A stretch of 64,000 nucleotides of DNA, from assembly GCF_000835495.1 (NCBI RefSeq), contig NW_015622547.1:3348001-3412000 (forward strand). Reading direction: 5' to 3'. A program made the position numbers and the translations under genes. Positions 35,194 through 47,166 of the stretch are shown in pieces. Position 1 is the first letter of the stretch. The number at the start of each line of letters is the position of its first letter. Below the pieces are notes generated by a model. It was not told the origin of the DNA and ran no database searches. It was given only the letters and a program-made list of their open reading frames with translations. Source of the DNA: Cladophialophora immunda (taxonomy: Eukaryota; Ascomycota; Eurotiomycetes; Chaetothyriales; Herpotrichiellaceae).

Positions 35194-36901
35194 TCATGGT
35201 ACGATTGGCGCCAAAAGGCCGCTTGCATATTTACCGCCGAACCATACTCGGACCTCGCCCCATCCATGGACTGGTGTTCGTACTTGGGTTTTGTTCTCCG
35301 CGTTCAGGAACCCACGCCCGTTGATGGCGACACGCAGGGTCTCCCCAGCCTGCCATATGGTACTGCTTGGCCAAAGCTCTATTTGCGACTCAACAATGTC
35401 ACACGGCCGCACCCACTGTCTCTTCTGATGGCAATGATAAGGCCGGTCTGGAGTGCTACGCCCTTGGTCCAGTTCTCGGTGGGACAGACGTAACCAGCCC
35501 AGCGACGCTGGCGCTTCGACGAACTGGCTGGAGTTCCAGAACTTGACCTCTTTGCCATCTCTATCCAGCTTCTGAAGTGCCACGAAAAGGTCGGTGTCCG
35601 GGAACTCCATACACTGCACATGGAGGGTCAAGGCACTGTGACCAGTAATTTCGGTCTCCTTGTCAAAGGTATAATCGAACGTGAGCAGTGAGTCTGGCTG
35701 GTGAGCTCGAAAGGCCGCATAGGTCGCCTCACCTCCATGTAGCTCCGTCGCAAGCTTTCGGTCACTTGCCACGTAGAATCTGGTCAATTTCGAGGGCGGA
35801 GGGAAGTTGCTCCAGTCTTTCCGGATTGACACATCCGCTGAAGTACGTACATCAAGCTGCACTGTCGGCCACCCGCCCACGGAGTTCTCCTTCCCTTTCA
35901 AAAAGTGGTCCCAGAACTCTTTCTGCTTCTCGATGCCGGTAGGCTTATAGTACTCACTCCATTCCCGGCCAGCCTGAAAGTCGTAAGTCACTTTCATTAG
36001 GAAACGTCTGCGTACTCACGTGAACCAACAACCACTTATTCTTCGACGAGAGGGCCTTCCACGCCTCGATGGTGCCACGTAAATGGACCGCCAGAGATGA
36101 CCAACCAGTGATTGACAGTGCGGGAATGTCGATTTTCGTCCAGTCCACCACTTTGGATTGCCAGAACTCATCGAAAAGGGGATGATCGATTGACACAGCG
36201 GCGTGGTCCTCGCTCATCCCAAGACCTTGTCCGGTCAAGTTCATCCATAAATGTTGAAAAGGCACAGAAGGTATCCCACCCACACAATTGACCTCGCGGT
36301 AAATGTCCGACATGGCTTCCCACAACAGCAGCGCTTTGAGGTGTGGAGGCTTCAAGACAGCCGTCTGATATATTGACATCGCATAGTAGGAAACTGCGCC
36401 CCAGCCAATGTTACCAGTGGACCTGTGATAAATGTCTAGTCAGCCCAGATCTGGTCGTGTCTGCGTCCGGGAGGCTTACCATGACTGCTGAGCTGCCCAC
36501 TCGACAACATCATACCCGTCTCGTCCTTCTTGAGGCGAGAAAAAGGTCGCTTTCGTACCTTCCGACCACCACGTCCCGCGAGGATCCACACGAACAAATG
36601 AGTAGTGGTACTGGCTGCACCAGAGAAACGGGTCAGGCAATTCGAAGAAGGTATATGGACTCAACTTGTCGAAGTCGACGCCCATGTTTTTAAATAATGC
36701 TCTAGGGACGGCTCCGTGTTTCCCAAAGGGCGACCAGAACACCAACGACGGAGTCCGCTCTGCTAGGCTGGCCGCAGGACGGTAAATATCGGCGTAGAGC
36801 TTCACGCCATCCCTCATCGTGATGGCGACGTCTTTCTCAAAGATCACTCTGCCTCCATCTAGCTCAAACGTTTCATGTTTGAGGTCAGGAGCAGCGTTCA
36901 T
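35194..36901 (-). CDS. CocE/NonD-family alpha/beta-hydrolase (X-Pro dipeptidyl-peptidase-like)
   Basis: Exons 36901-36480, 36422-36020 and 35973-35194 give 534 aa. The entry motif is FEKDVAITMRDGVKLYADIY then RP; the oxyanion-region segment is VRVDPRGTWWSEG; the nucleophile elbow IGWGAVSYYA, formed across the first intron, has Ser but Ala in place of the first Gly of G-x-S-x-G. The C-terminal jelly-roll domain (LTLHVQCMEFPDTDLFVALQ ... LRVAINGRGF) is typical of the CocE group. Bacterial CocE is an aryl-ester (cocaine) esterase. Next to a quercetinase-like gene it is a candidate for hydrolysing an aromatic ester such as a depside; that is inference. No signal peptide, so probably intracellular. 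Confidence 0.88.
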
Positions 36902-38036
36902 CGGGGGCAGGACCTACGTAAGTGTCAGAAAACGAACCCTCGAACACTGCGCTGGGAGCCAAGAACCTCCTGCGGATGAACACTTTTCCTGAAAGGTCCA
37001 ATAAGGCGGTCGTTTCTAGCCATAATTTGCGGCGTGCGATGGAATCTTGGCCTAGAGATGTCCTGTTAAAGTGCCGTTCACGTTTGAGGTCAGCGAAATA
37101 CATCTGAATGTTTGGAGACTTCCGACTTTAAGATCAAGGACAGAGTTCCACGTAGGGGACAACCAAGAATGTCGGCACTGCCTACGTATCATGAGTTCCG
37201 TTTGGTTGGGGGGGGGGGGGGGGGAATCTGGAGCATATCGGGGTACTGCATTGAACGGCTCCCCGTTGGCGGGTAAACCCCTTCTTTAGAACGGAAACCC
37301 ATTCCGCAGTTTTACAATGAAATGTTGATCAATATTGCACATTTTCGGTACTATGCACATCGCAGGATGTTCAAAAATCGTGTGGCTGCAAGCAGGGCAG
37401 CGCTAACCGAGTCGACCGCCGAGACACCATGACCAAGAAATGCTCGGGACCCAAGATCCACACAGTTCGGCATCCCGATTCTCTCTAAATGGAGTGGGGG
37501 GGTGGAAAGCCGCCGAGCGGTAATTCTCGCCGGATTGGTCGGCCAAGACCTGTTTGCGGCGTCGGTCTACGCCTGTTGGATTGACCAATGGCAACGCAGG
37601 CAAACTCAGAGGCGGTCGGTTGAGAAATGGCTTCGAATCAAGCCAGTCTCGAAGGTGCCGAAAACACTAGTGCATATTGATTTGCATTCAACCCGACATG
37701 CTAGGAGCTTGCAAGCAGTCTCTCACACAGCAAAGGCGCAATGTCAGAGACCGAGAAAACTTAGGGGGGAACGAGACATAGGACACGAAATAGGATCCTG
37801 ATGGTACGGATCGATAATGAGTGGAGGGGCATGAACTCCCAAGATTTATCTATTCTACGCACCTTGGATCCTAAATGGCATCAATAGTTTAAGTTGTAAG
37901 TATATCGATAAGGTACAGATTTGGGACTTCGCACAACGAATGATGTCAATATCGGTAGAGACTGGGAAGATGTCAAACACCAAGCACTTCATTCTGTATG
38001 TACTCGTGCATCGCCCAAAATCATGAATAGCTCTCT
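36902..38036. other. Intergenic 1.1 kb with a G homopolymer
   Basis: No gene is seen. A run of about 16 G lies at about 37208-37223, which could be an unstable tract or a base-calling artefact. The rest shows no conserved frame. Confidence 0.5.
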
Positions 38037-39813
38037 TCACTGAATAACCGCTGCTGCACTACATTCTCTTTCCACAAGGTCTCGATGCGCTTCACTCCTC
38101 GGCTTGATGATGAGCTTGAAGGGGTAACCGTCCTCGTCCTGAAAGAATGGTTTTGAGACATCAATGGGTGCAGACGGATCTTGCTCAAAGTCGAAACAGT
38201 ATACCAATCTGGCGATGGCGATTGCGAGGTTGTCTACGCCGACTGAGTATCCGACACATGCTCGCCGACCTGTATTGTTTGATTAATTATACACTACTAC
38301 GAATAAAGACGAGGATCATCCCCAGACGTACCAGCGCCAAGGCCTAGATGACCCTTTAAAGCCATATCGAGCTCATCGTTAATGAATCGTTCCGGCCAGA
38401 AGCGCTCTGGTTGCTCGTATTCAGAGGCAGCGTTTGATATCCCCCAGTGGTTCCAGGTGAACACAGTCCCAGCAGGGAAATGATACCCCTCAAACTCGTC
38501 GTCTCTCGTTAAAGCGTGTGGAATACCTGTCTCCGCTATAGCAGGCCTATTGTGCCGGTTAGCCTGTTATGTATATTGCACCTCCAAGAGAGCAACTTGC
38601 TTCCAACGTATGCTTTCTTTGACTGCCGCTCTGACTATAGGAAATTGAGCAATATCTTGAGCTGTGGGCAGTCGCTCGGCGTTGGCGCCACACACCTTGT
38701 CGATCTCCATGCGCGCTCGTTCAATCCAGTCAGGGTATAGCGCCGCTCCCGCGAGGATCTCATGCAGAGAAACTCTAGTCGTGTCAGAGCCTGCTTCCAT
38801 CAATGTCCCCGAGATGAAGTAAACCTCCTCATCCGAGAACTCCATGTCTTTCCCGGCATCGAAGAACTCTGTCATAAAGCAAGGTTTCTGAATGCCCAGC
38901 TTTTGCCGCTGGCGAAGGTTGTCGATTTCTCTCTTGTAGACACTGAGGAGGGAGTTCTAGATTAGTACCTACATAGTTGAATGTGAGGGGAGTACTTTAC
39001 TTGCGCGTTCGCCTGTAGAGTTCGTCGCCATACCATCTCCATGGCTGCCAGGTCTTGAGCCAGGGGATTTTGGCGAGGAATGGAAACACATCAACAACGG
39101 ACCGGGCGGGCATTAAGTATCGAACGAATTGTTCGGAGGTATGCAGCAGCTCGAGGAGATATGGGTCTTTAAGGCTGGTCCTTCTTCCAAAAACAACGCT
39201 CATAATCACTGAATTCGCATATCGGTGATGAGACCGAGGCCACAGATCGGGTTCGTGCAGATATTCATAGAGAAGGGCTCGAGACTCAATGTCCTGAAAG
39301 GGTTCGAATATGCGCCTCTTGGTGTTAGTCAGGATCTGGTGCATGATCTTTCTTTCTCTCCTCCAAAGGTCGCCATAAGGCATGACGAGGATCCGCTTCC
39401 CCCCGGAGGCAAGACTATGAGCCATGGGCAGAGCTGGCCGAGATGAATATATAGCAGCACGCTTCTCAAGCAGCTCAGACGCAACACGTTGCGAGTTCAG
39501 AATGACCCAATAGGTCGTCCCAAACTTCATGGTGAACCTGGCTCGGTCAGCCATGTCGTAATAACTGTAGAGTGTTGAAGTACATTTCTCCATATTTCTC
39601 AGCCAGTTTCTGCAAGTATGGTCCTTGCCCAGTAGGAGGCATCTGCAGCGTGTTACCAATGATAGGCAGACCTCTAACTGGATTTGGAAATCGATATTTG
39701 CGCCTAAAGGACACATATTGCTTGATTTGAATGACGCAGAGCACGAAGAAAAGTATCAGTGCAGCCAGGTATACCTGTCCAAGAGCGAAACGTGATGCTG
39801 CAAGCAGTGCCAT
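38037..39813 (-). CDS. Cytochrome P450 monooxygenase
   Basis: Exons 39813-39584, 39537-39001, 38942-38601, 38546-38332 and 38269-38037 give 518 aa. The N-terminal membrane anchor (AALILFFVLCVIQI) is followed by the Pro-rich hinge NPVRGLPIIGNTLQMPP. The I-helix is LMEAGSDTTR, the K-helix KESIRW, the PERF region PERFWPERF, and the haem loop GLGAGRRACVG with Leu where Phe is usual. The third intron (38600-38547) is best read as GC-AG: donor GCAAGT and acceptor CAATAG, ten bases after a GCTAAC branch site; it joins KESIRWK to PAIAETGIPHALTRDD in normal P450 spacing. An ER-bound oxygenase. The family resembles CYPs such as O-methylsterigmatocystin oxidoreductase-like enzymes. It is divergent from the cupin dioxygenase gene with 314 bp between, so probably co-regulated. 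Confidence 0.92.
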
Positions 39814-40127
39814 GTCGTCTGATAAACAGCGCAGGGTAAGCTTCAGTGAAGGGATAAAGGAATACTATTCGTTTCAGATTAATGAGCTATACGCACCTCG
39901 GTGCGGAGATACATACCATTAAAATAGGCGAGCGGGCTTAGGTTAGTTCTCTGCTACTCCATTCTCCGCAAAATAGACTGGTCAATCTCGGCATCCCGAG
40001 CGGGCCGACTCAGTGGAGATGTGGGCTCGCCTTCGATGGCCTCGGGAAACCTAGCTTTAAGTATTTGGACCTAGTCACGCTGGTTCTTCTCGTCGCCACT
40101 AGTCCTCCAAGATTAACTTTTATTGAA
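39814..40127. other. Divergent promoter region, P450 / cupin dioxygenase
   Basis: 314 bp shared by two divergent genes. No clear TATA or zinc-cluster everted site is seen. An in-frame upstream ATG at 40065 would extend the dioxygenase by 21 hydrophobic residues. Confidence 0.5.
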
Positions 40128-41235
40128 ATGAAACCACTTGTTGAACCTCTAGGGCGTCCCGGGACAGCGTACAGGCTTGGTCCTTTGTGCGGGGAGGTAA
40201 TCTATATTCCATGTTCCAAGTCGGCCACGAGATTGTTGGTGACCGGCAAAGAAAGCGAGGGAGCCTTTGCTGTGGTGAGTAGCGGAGGTTCAGGCGCCAA
40301 GCCCATCGGTTTTCATTACCATCGTGAAGCACACGACATTTTCTTGTGCATAAAGGGTCGCATGAATGTCTGGGCAGGACCTTATTGTAGGACAATGGAG
40401 CCAGGGGATTTTGCGAGTGTGCCTCCGGTATGTGCTCTGAAAGGTGTTAGGGTTGACTTATAGGTGACTGATATCTTCTGCTGTAATGCAGAACATTGTC
40501 CACCAATATCAAATCCTAGGCGACCATAACGAATTTATGGGCCTCATCGTTCCAGGGGGATGGGAGGAATTCTTCCGGTTCATTGGCGACCCGTACTCAG
40601 GACCGATGTGGCCTAATGAAGACAATCGTGATGTCTTCGAGGTACTCATCCCGCGCCTTCAACAAGCAAAAGACAAGTACGACTATGTTCCACTGCCGGA
40701 TCACCCGTACTTTGGCCCTCAGCCATGGGATCCTGCCAGCGACTCCTCCCTGCCTGGTACTCATACCCCGTACTTTCTGCAGGCTGGGAGGGGTCCTCGC
40801 TACACGTTTGCAGGCACGGTGGTGAGTCCCTTGATCACCACGGCCGAGTCCAACGGTATCTTCGCTGTGGGCTCCATTGAAGGCTCTTCTTACCACGAAG
40901 GCAACCCACTATCAAGAGCAATGACCTGGGACCAGTCGCATCATTGCTTCTATGTCGTGGATGGCTACCTGGAAGTAGTGGTAAATGGGGAGGAAGCGGC
41001 CACAATTGGCTCCACGGAGTTAATGTACATACCCAAACAGACCACATTCTCCATCAGGTTTGGCAGCAGATATGTGAAAGCGTATGTGTTCTCGAACAAA
41101 GGCGGAATCTTGGAAGCGCTGTGCAAGATTGGTACGCGGTTCGACCACCCAATGATACCTGAACGTCCATTGAATGTGGACGCTGAGCAACTCACGGGGC
41201 TTGAAGCCAGCATGAACTTCAGATTCTTGGAATGA
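40128..41235 (+). CDS. Quercetin 2,3-dioxygenase-like bicupin dioxygenase
   Basis: Exons 40128-40427 and 40492-41235 (intron 64 bp) give 347 aa, close to fungal quercetinase length. The first cupin has GFHYHREAHDIFLCIKGRMN then EPGDFASVPPNIVHQYQ. Expected metal ligands by family position are His63, His65, residue 70 and His104, but residue 70 is Asp where Aspergillus japonicus quercetinase has Glu. The second cupin (SSYHEGNPLSRAMTWDQSHH, CFYVVDGYLEVVVNG) follows after PRYTFAGTVVSPLITT. Quercetinases split the flavonol C ring to a depside plus CO. No signal peptide with the chosen start, unlike secreted fungal quercetinases; the start at 40065 would add a hydrophobic stretch (LVTLVLLVATS) that could act as one, which is an open question. 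Confidence 0.85.
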
Positions 41236-42442
41236 AAAATCCCATGAGCTGTAGCGGTCCAAGATGGCAGGGCAGTATTGCACCCAAACAGCCAACCTGG
41301 GCTGCATTTACCGTCCGCGACGCCTTCAGACATATCGCACTGATCGCGCTGTTTAGGTGTAGCCAGAGCAAGAGCGGGCCCGACCGCGACCACGCCCGAA
41401 GCGGTAGGCCCGACTAAACCAGAGGCAAATTTCCCTGCAACGACTTTAATAGGAACAGGATACTAGAAAGTTTGACAATACTGGTCGGTGGAGGCTCAGC
41501 AATTTAGTTGTTGAGACTGGTACAAAACGGCAAATGAGAGTCCTCACAGTGCTGTTTGATCAGGGCCAAAAGCAATTTGAGTTGAGCAAGAAGGAACTCA
41601 CCAGCTTAAATCAGCGAGAAAATCGTGTTCTCAGGTGTAATGCTGCGAAAATCTATTCCATAGACCTAGTGGTGACGTTTTGATGGAAGGTGATCTTTAT
41701 GAAAGAATTGGTGATATAACGCACGGCACCGGAAGCTAAGCGGAGTTTCGCAGCCTTTCGCGTACTGGGTGTCTCCGATTTGCAAATGATGCGCAGAGCG
41801 CTTCGTAACGCCTCTCTATGAGAACGAGAAGCGGGTGATAGAAGATTCTCTTTCGCGAAACAAGGTATTGGTGGTTATCGAGTTCGTAGACTTGAGGATC
41901 TTAGGAAAGAAAGGCCGAGAATCTATGTGGTGGCAGGCGAGGTGATTTTGATATGCCAATACCCGTCCTCTGAGCTGCGCTGTGGCGAAACGTCTGAGGA
42001 TGGAAGGCGAGAGGAACGTGCAGGCAGCTTTGACATTGTATATGCCAACCCTATCGCTCATAAATTGCTTTGTCCACCACTCCTCGTCCATTCCTCGCCA
42101 GATCCCCATCTCTGACCCAGCTTGATTCCATATTCAAGACTACAGTCCTTGCTAATCTCCACACTTGCACCGCATTCCGACATCGGTTAAACAGCAAACG
42201 GGTAGGTGATGATACCCGTAGAGAATTTGACGCGGTTCGTCAGCGCGAAACTTCCTACAAGATCCTGGCTACGAGATGGGTCCCCTCCTAAATACGCATT
42301 AACCGGAAATGAGTTAGGGCGCCAGACGCATGCTGTTGCCTACAGACTGTTCATATATAAATATGCTCCCGCACCAGCCTCGATATATTACAGTTTCGTC
42401 GACCTCGATACCCCCAGCAAAGAACACTTTCGTATCGCAGCC
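41236..42442. other. Gene-poor interval at cluster edge
   Basis: About 1.2 kb without a recognisable gene. A TATATAAATA stretch lies near 42352-42362 before the small ORF at 42443. Confidence 0.5.
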
Positions 42443-42730
42443 ATGGTCAAGAGCTGCTGTATCCTGTCCGTTGCAGCGCGTCCCTTAGACAACGAGTACG
42501 TCTCCAAAGTCTATATCGATCCAAAAGTGGAACAATATCACTGCTCCGTTTGTGGTGACGACACATCGGAAATCCTAGCCAAAGGGATCCTGACAACTCT
42601 TCGCGAGCAAGCTACCATTCTCTCCTTCGCCGACGTGATTAGGCTCCGTGCCGCTTTTTGGTCAGATTCCGCGTATAGCGGTCACGACGTAGAGGAAGGC
42701 GAAGTATCGCCCGTCTATTTCACTAGGTAG
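42443..42730 (+). CDS. Small hypothetical protein, 95 aa
   Basis: The ATG lies in a good start context (GCAGCCATGG) and 80-90 bp after a TATATAAATA, which is why I list it. The product has one CxxC (YHCSVCGDD) and a charged end (GHDVEEGEVSPVYF). I recognise no family. It could be a real short gene, the first exon of a longer one, or a remnant; the sequence after it looks like degenerate repeat DNA. In-frame codons continue upstream to 42206 without resemblance to anything known. Confidence 0.35.
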   Translation: MVKSCCILSVAARPLDNEYVSKVYIDPKVEQYHCSVCGDDTSEILAKGILTTLREQATILSFADVIRLRAAFWSDSAYSGHDVEEGEVSPVYFTR

Positions 42731-43946
42731 GGCGTTTCACTACGCCGGGATATCGATTACACGGTCTTAAGTTTGTTAAGGCGATAGGTAAGGAACGTCC
42801 GATTATAACCTTCGCTTTACTATATAGGTGTTGTCTTTACCACTAGAACTTTGGCCAATCTCGCTACTTAGCTTACTCCTTTACTACAACCTCTCTACCA
42901 CTTCCTGCGCAAGTTATAGCGCTTCTCGTCGTCGTCCGGCCTCGCTATACTAAATCGCTAGATTATGTATTGAGGTTAACGTGCCAGGATGACCCGCCCC
43001 GAGCTCGCTCTTCCGTAGTAACGATGCTATGTCCTCGGATTCTCGAGTGCATTCCGTGTATCCGAACTGACTCTTGTAGCTACCAATAGTATTGCATATT
43101 ATAGGACATTGCAAAACCGGTTTCCGTCCGAAATATCTTAGAAAATTCTCTGTCAGGGAGTAAAGTATCGACAGGACAATCATTCGTCAAATTGATTTAA
43201 GATTTTTCCGATATTCAGCCAATGATCGTCAGGACTGTCATCAAGACTACCTGAGGCGCACTTCCACGGTCGAGTAAGCGCCGCCTGCGCAAGCACGTGT
43301 TGTTCATCTGTGCACCTCTCACTTGCCGATGCCTAGATCTTGACTGCCTGCTGGTTAACCTCGATTCTGACCACGCTCAGCCTAATTCCCTCTATGTACC
43401 TCTCTCGCATTCATTGCGTTCAATTTCGCTTTGTCAAAGGTTTAGCATTCAACGAACCCTGCGCTGGATGTAACGAAATCGTAAAGCCGAGCTTATGCAG
43501 GCTCGCTCGGAGATCCTGGAGTTCCTCGCAAGTGATCAGATTTCTTGCGCATAGGGCGAGATCTCATGTTCTTACCCGTCTCCATATGCTCGACGACTCT
43601 CCTGACTAACTGCCACAAGATGCTCCTACTAGAATTCGATAATGGCAGTAATCTGTGTCTGTCAAAAGATTTTATTGACAACATCCCTATCTGCACGATT
43701 CTCTACCTTGTATGGGAGCTAATGAAGATGAGGTCACGTTCGATGTTGTACGCAGTGGGTTTGTCAAGAGCTGGGACGATTATACTACAATTCAGTTCTG
43801 TGCGCAATACGCCAGGGAAAAAGGGACCCCAAGCACATCTCGGCGGATACATGTTTGCACATAGGAATGTCATATATAGACAATTCCCTGTGCGGATCCA
43901 GACCCTCACAGTCCATTGCCGCTACAAGTTGTGAGTATCTATCAGT
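42731..43946. other. Degenerate-looking intergenic DNA
   Basis: About 1.2 kb. The part at 42740-42970 has many CTA/TTA/TAG triplets and no long frame, suggesting an old mutated repeat. The remainder shows nothing I can name. Confidence 0.4.
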
Positions 43947-45919
43947 TTAGCCAGAACCCTGAGTCGGCATATTTTGATCGTAGAGCTCATCCCTGGGCCA
44001 TCTCGACGACGGCTCCTCAGCATACTTCCTAAGCGCTTTTTCTGCGCGCTCAATTACCTCACTTCCCGCGCCGGGAGATGGTAGAGTGAGTTCGTTCACA
44101 TCCTCAATCTTTTTGAGGCCTCGTAGTAGATAAATGTTGGCTACCGGCTGCTTGAAGAGACCAATATCATCTCCAAACCTGTCAAGATCGGCCTCACCTA
44201 TATCATGGTCATTGCTAGAGCCAGAAACTAGAACAGTCAAATCAGATTCCCGGCTGTTAGTGAACGAGGAGGCTGCGTAGTCGTCAGGGATATCCCAGTT
44301 AGTACCATCAAGAAGCCAGGTCTTGATCGTGAGTCGTTCCCAGTCGTCTTTCTTGAGTAGGGGTGGTTCTTTCTTGAGTATAGTTGGTTCTTTCTCTGGT
44401 TCTTTCTGCTGTGGAATCTGGCTAGAGGTCATCCACCGATGCCAGTCTGCGAGGTATGGTATCGAGGTCATCACCTCGAAAAGCCATTCATTCAGGCGTG
44501 TGAGTGACTCGGATTTTGTGCTTCGCGCATTATCCGGTAGTATCAACCGCTCGACTGCAGAATTTGCACGGTTCTGCTCCACAACCAGCTCCCAGTGACG
44601 GATTTGTTGAAGTGTGATGCCTAAGAGTCCATCTGCCTCCTCTAGACTCAACTGCAAGCATTCTGCTTCCGCTCTGCGACGTAGTGATAGAAGGGTGGTG
44701 GCAAGTGCCAGCAAATTTACCTTCAGATTCACATTCATCAGCATGCGATTGGCGTCTTCCCTTCGTTCAATAATGCCAATAAACCTTTGCCGCATAGACG
44801 CAAATCGCCATTGCTCGGCTGCGAATATGTACTCTGCGATGATTCCATCAAAGTACTGGCCTGCCAGCAGATTGAAGTCTTCGAGAAGCTCAATTATAGA
44901 TCTTGGGTTTGTGTCTTCTCCAGACTCATCCGTTTCAGACCTCGAGTCCAGCTTATCAGTTTCAAGGACGAGATTCGATCGAGCACGGCTTAAGCAATCC
45001 GTCATCTCCTTCGATCCTGGCGGAGAAGGGTTTTCACCCAGCTTCTTGTTGTCAATGTGCTGTAATGCGCCTGCTGGGCCGGCCACACTGTCCGATGATC
45101 TTGAAGAGTGCTGAGAGCTATGGGTGGATAAGGCTTGTAGTAAATTGTCCATCTTCTCTGAGAGAGAACTTTGCATGGACCGAAGTTCTTGTAGTCTTTC
45201 GTGTTGAGATTTGGACCATGCAATAATGGAGCTGTTGGAGCTGCGTACATCCGAATAATTCTGGTCATGGTTCCTTGCTTGTGCTTCTACGAGGCCAGCA
45301 AGCTTGTCTATGCCGGCTTTTGTCCGGTCGTTATCGTCAACTTGTACAAGCTGTAAGTTTCTGACGGGCAAAACGAATCAATAAACGTCCTGAAGAGTTT
45401 CTTAAATTGTGCCACTTACGCCTCAAGGATCGACAACGCCACTCCAACGCTGGCTTTATGTTTTTCAAAGCGTGCTTGTATGACCGTGCGCACATGGGCA
45501 TTCTTGGCTGCCATGGCAGAGCCCAAAGCCTCACGCAGAAATAGTTGGAACCTCTTCTGGGGACTTCTAGCTTCTGTGAATTTCGCCAATGCCTTACTTG
45601 CCCTTCGATCAGTTCTTTCGAGCCGCTTCACGATAGCATGCCAGGTTTCCAGGTCCTGAACACAGTCTTCGAGGCATAGGCGCAGCGTCGCGATTCTGAT
45701 CTGGCTAACGCAGGGATTTCTGTGCTGCTGGATACAGTCGCACAGAGCTTGGACGTCATGTAGTAACTGAGCGTAAGCGACAAGGCCGTGAACAAAATCG
45801 GCCGCCGCCTCTGTGCCACAGTTTTCGGCAAATATTTTTAAGAACTCGACAAACTTGACACCATGCAGGACCAGTTGAATGACACCTCCAATACTTGCCA
45901 CGGCACCGATGACTTCCAT
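43947..45919 (-). CDS. HeLo/SesA-like N-terminal-domain protein without NB-ARC/NACHT
   Basis: Exons 45919-45420 and 45360-43947 (intron 59 bp) give 637 aa; an alternative ATG at 45931 adds four residues. The N-terminus (MEVIGAVASIGGVIQLVLHG then VKFVEF) and the helical, Cys-containing stretch to about residue 165 resemble the N-terminal domains that precede NACHT in fungal NLR-like proteins. A predicted coiled region (HERLQELRSMQSSLSEKMDN) and a Ser-rich linker follow, then a helical C-terminal part with a repeated lysine/proline stretch (EPTILKKEPPLLKKDD). No P-loop or repeat domain is visible. Such domains act in fungal non-self recognition and cell-death signalling. Here the function is inferred from the N-terminus alone. 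Confidence 0.72.
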
Positions 45920-46471
45920 GACTAGTCTCATTCACTGGTTTCGCAGATGAGAGGAAATGTTCGATTAAGGCTCCATGAGTGCCTTACGCAATAATCGAGA
46001 AAACGGCTGTCGCTCCTAATATCACGAGGTAGGCTGTCAGGCACCAGAAATAAAACGAAATATGTAATGCGGCGTTACGCCACGTATCAGTTCCAAGCAT
46101 GATTCGCTAGCCCTGAACAGAACCTCAAATACGTCTGGCGAATGGCGGTTCTGCGAATGCTCCATTCTAAGACAGAGAATCTTTTTTAATATGATTTAGG
46201 TGGAAACTGGTTTTGCAACTCCCTGTAGCTTGGTCCATTGATTATCAATGACCTTTACGTAGCGAAGTACCGGAAGGAGACGCGTCACTGAACGGACATA
46301 AGGATTAAAAAATATAATACTCCGTACTCTCACACTCCCTCAATTTTTAAGGTGCTTTATGGCGGTTCGGTAGGAATATAGGCATATCGCGTCGACCGAG
46401 ACTGTTCTCGGGGTTTGTTCATTTCTAATATTACTGACCAGAAGATCTAGTAAATTAGGACGAACACAAAA
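45920..46471. other. Intergenic AT-rich interval
   Basis: About 550 bp holding the promoter of the HeLo/SesA-like gene. Nothing else is recognised. Confidence 0.5.
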
Positions 46472-46702
46472 CTAGTGCTTGTCTTCATTGATGATGATTT
46501 CGTGTAGTTCCTCATCACTGCCCCAAGTATACGAGATGGCTTCATAATGAGCATCCGCCGTCAATAGGACGACATTCAGCCTGCACCGAAGGGCACTATT
46601 CGCGGCGCCAGGTAATATTGTCAATAAACGTACTGAGTCTTGATTTGTGTCCAGGGTTAAGTTTTGATAGATAGGATGAGAGTGATTTCGCGCCGTGTCC
46701 AT
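46472..46702 (-). pseudogene. Truncated HET-domain (heterokaryon incompatibility) fragment
   Basis: A 76-codon frame carries the start of a HET domain: IYQNLTLDTNQDSVRLLTIL, then CRLNVVLL and YEAISYTWGSDEELHEIIIN, which matches the usual pattern of leading strand, C-x-L and YEALSYxWG. It then ends at TAG, whereas HET domains run for about 150 residues and are followed by long C-terminal regions. No continuation in any frame downstream (below 46472) was seen. It is probably a relic, neighbouring another incompatibility-type gene. Confidence 0.7.
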
Positions 46703-47166
46703 AATTGGATCTTCTGCGTCTCATGTAAAGGAACCAATGCACCATCTTCCTCTCCTAAGCCGCTCACAGCTTGAAGGTTGCGGTGATATCTGGCGGTGCG
46801 ATAATAGAAGATGGGTCGTTGATGTTCCTAAGGCCCCGTTCCCTTGAAGGCCCGTTCTCGGCAGGCTAGCCCAGGATCATCTATTGGGAATTATAGTCTG
46901 AGATTTGAGACGAGCATGTTAGAAACATGGAATTATAGGATGCGCAAATCGGCTGAAGTCGACGAGGCTGTATGTCTGGAGTAGATTAGGCTTCGGAATC
47001 ACTGCAGGGGTTTATCCGAATTTTATCCGGTACCCGCCTCGCCGCAGGTTTTTACGACGCCCCAAGGCGGCCTCTTCCTTCTCTGTCGCGCAGGCAGCTC
47101 TGTCAGTTCGAACGAGGTTTCCCACGGACTCTTTAAAATCTGTCAGAGGCTGCTTAGACTTCCAAA
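46703..47166. other. Intergenic, promoter of hub1
   Basis: About 460 bp; no gene or repeat recognised. Confidence 0.5.

Noticed and set aside
37208..37223. Long G homopolymer as a functional quadruplex or switch
   Set aside because: A single homopolymer in gene-free DNA is more simply slippage or a sequencing artefact; there is no associated motif or gene.
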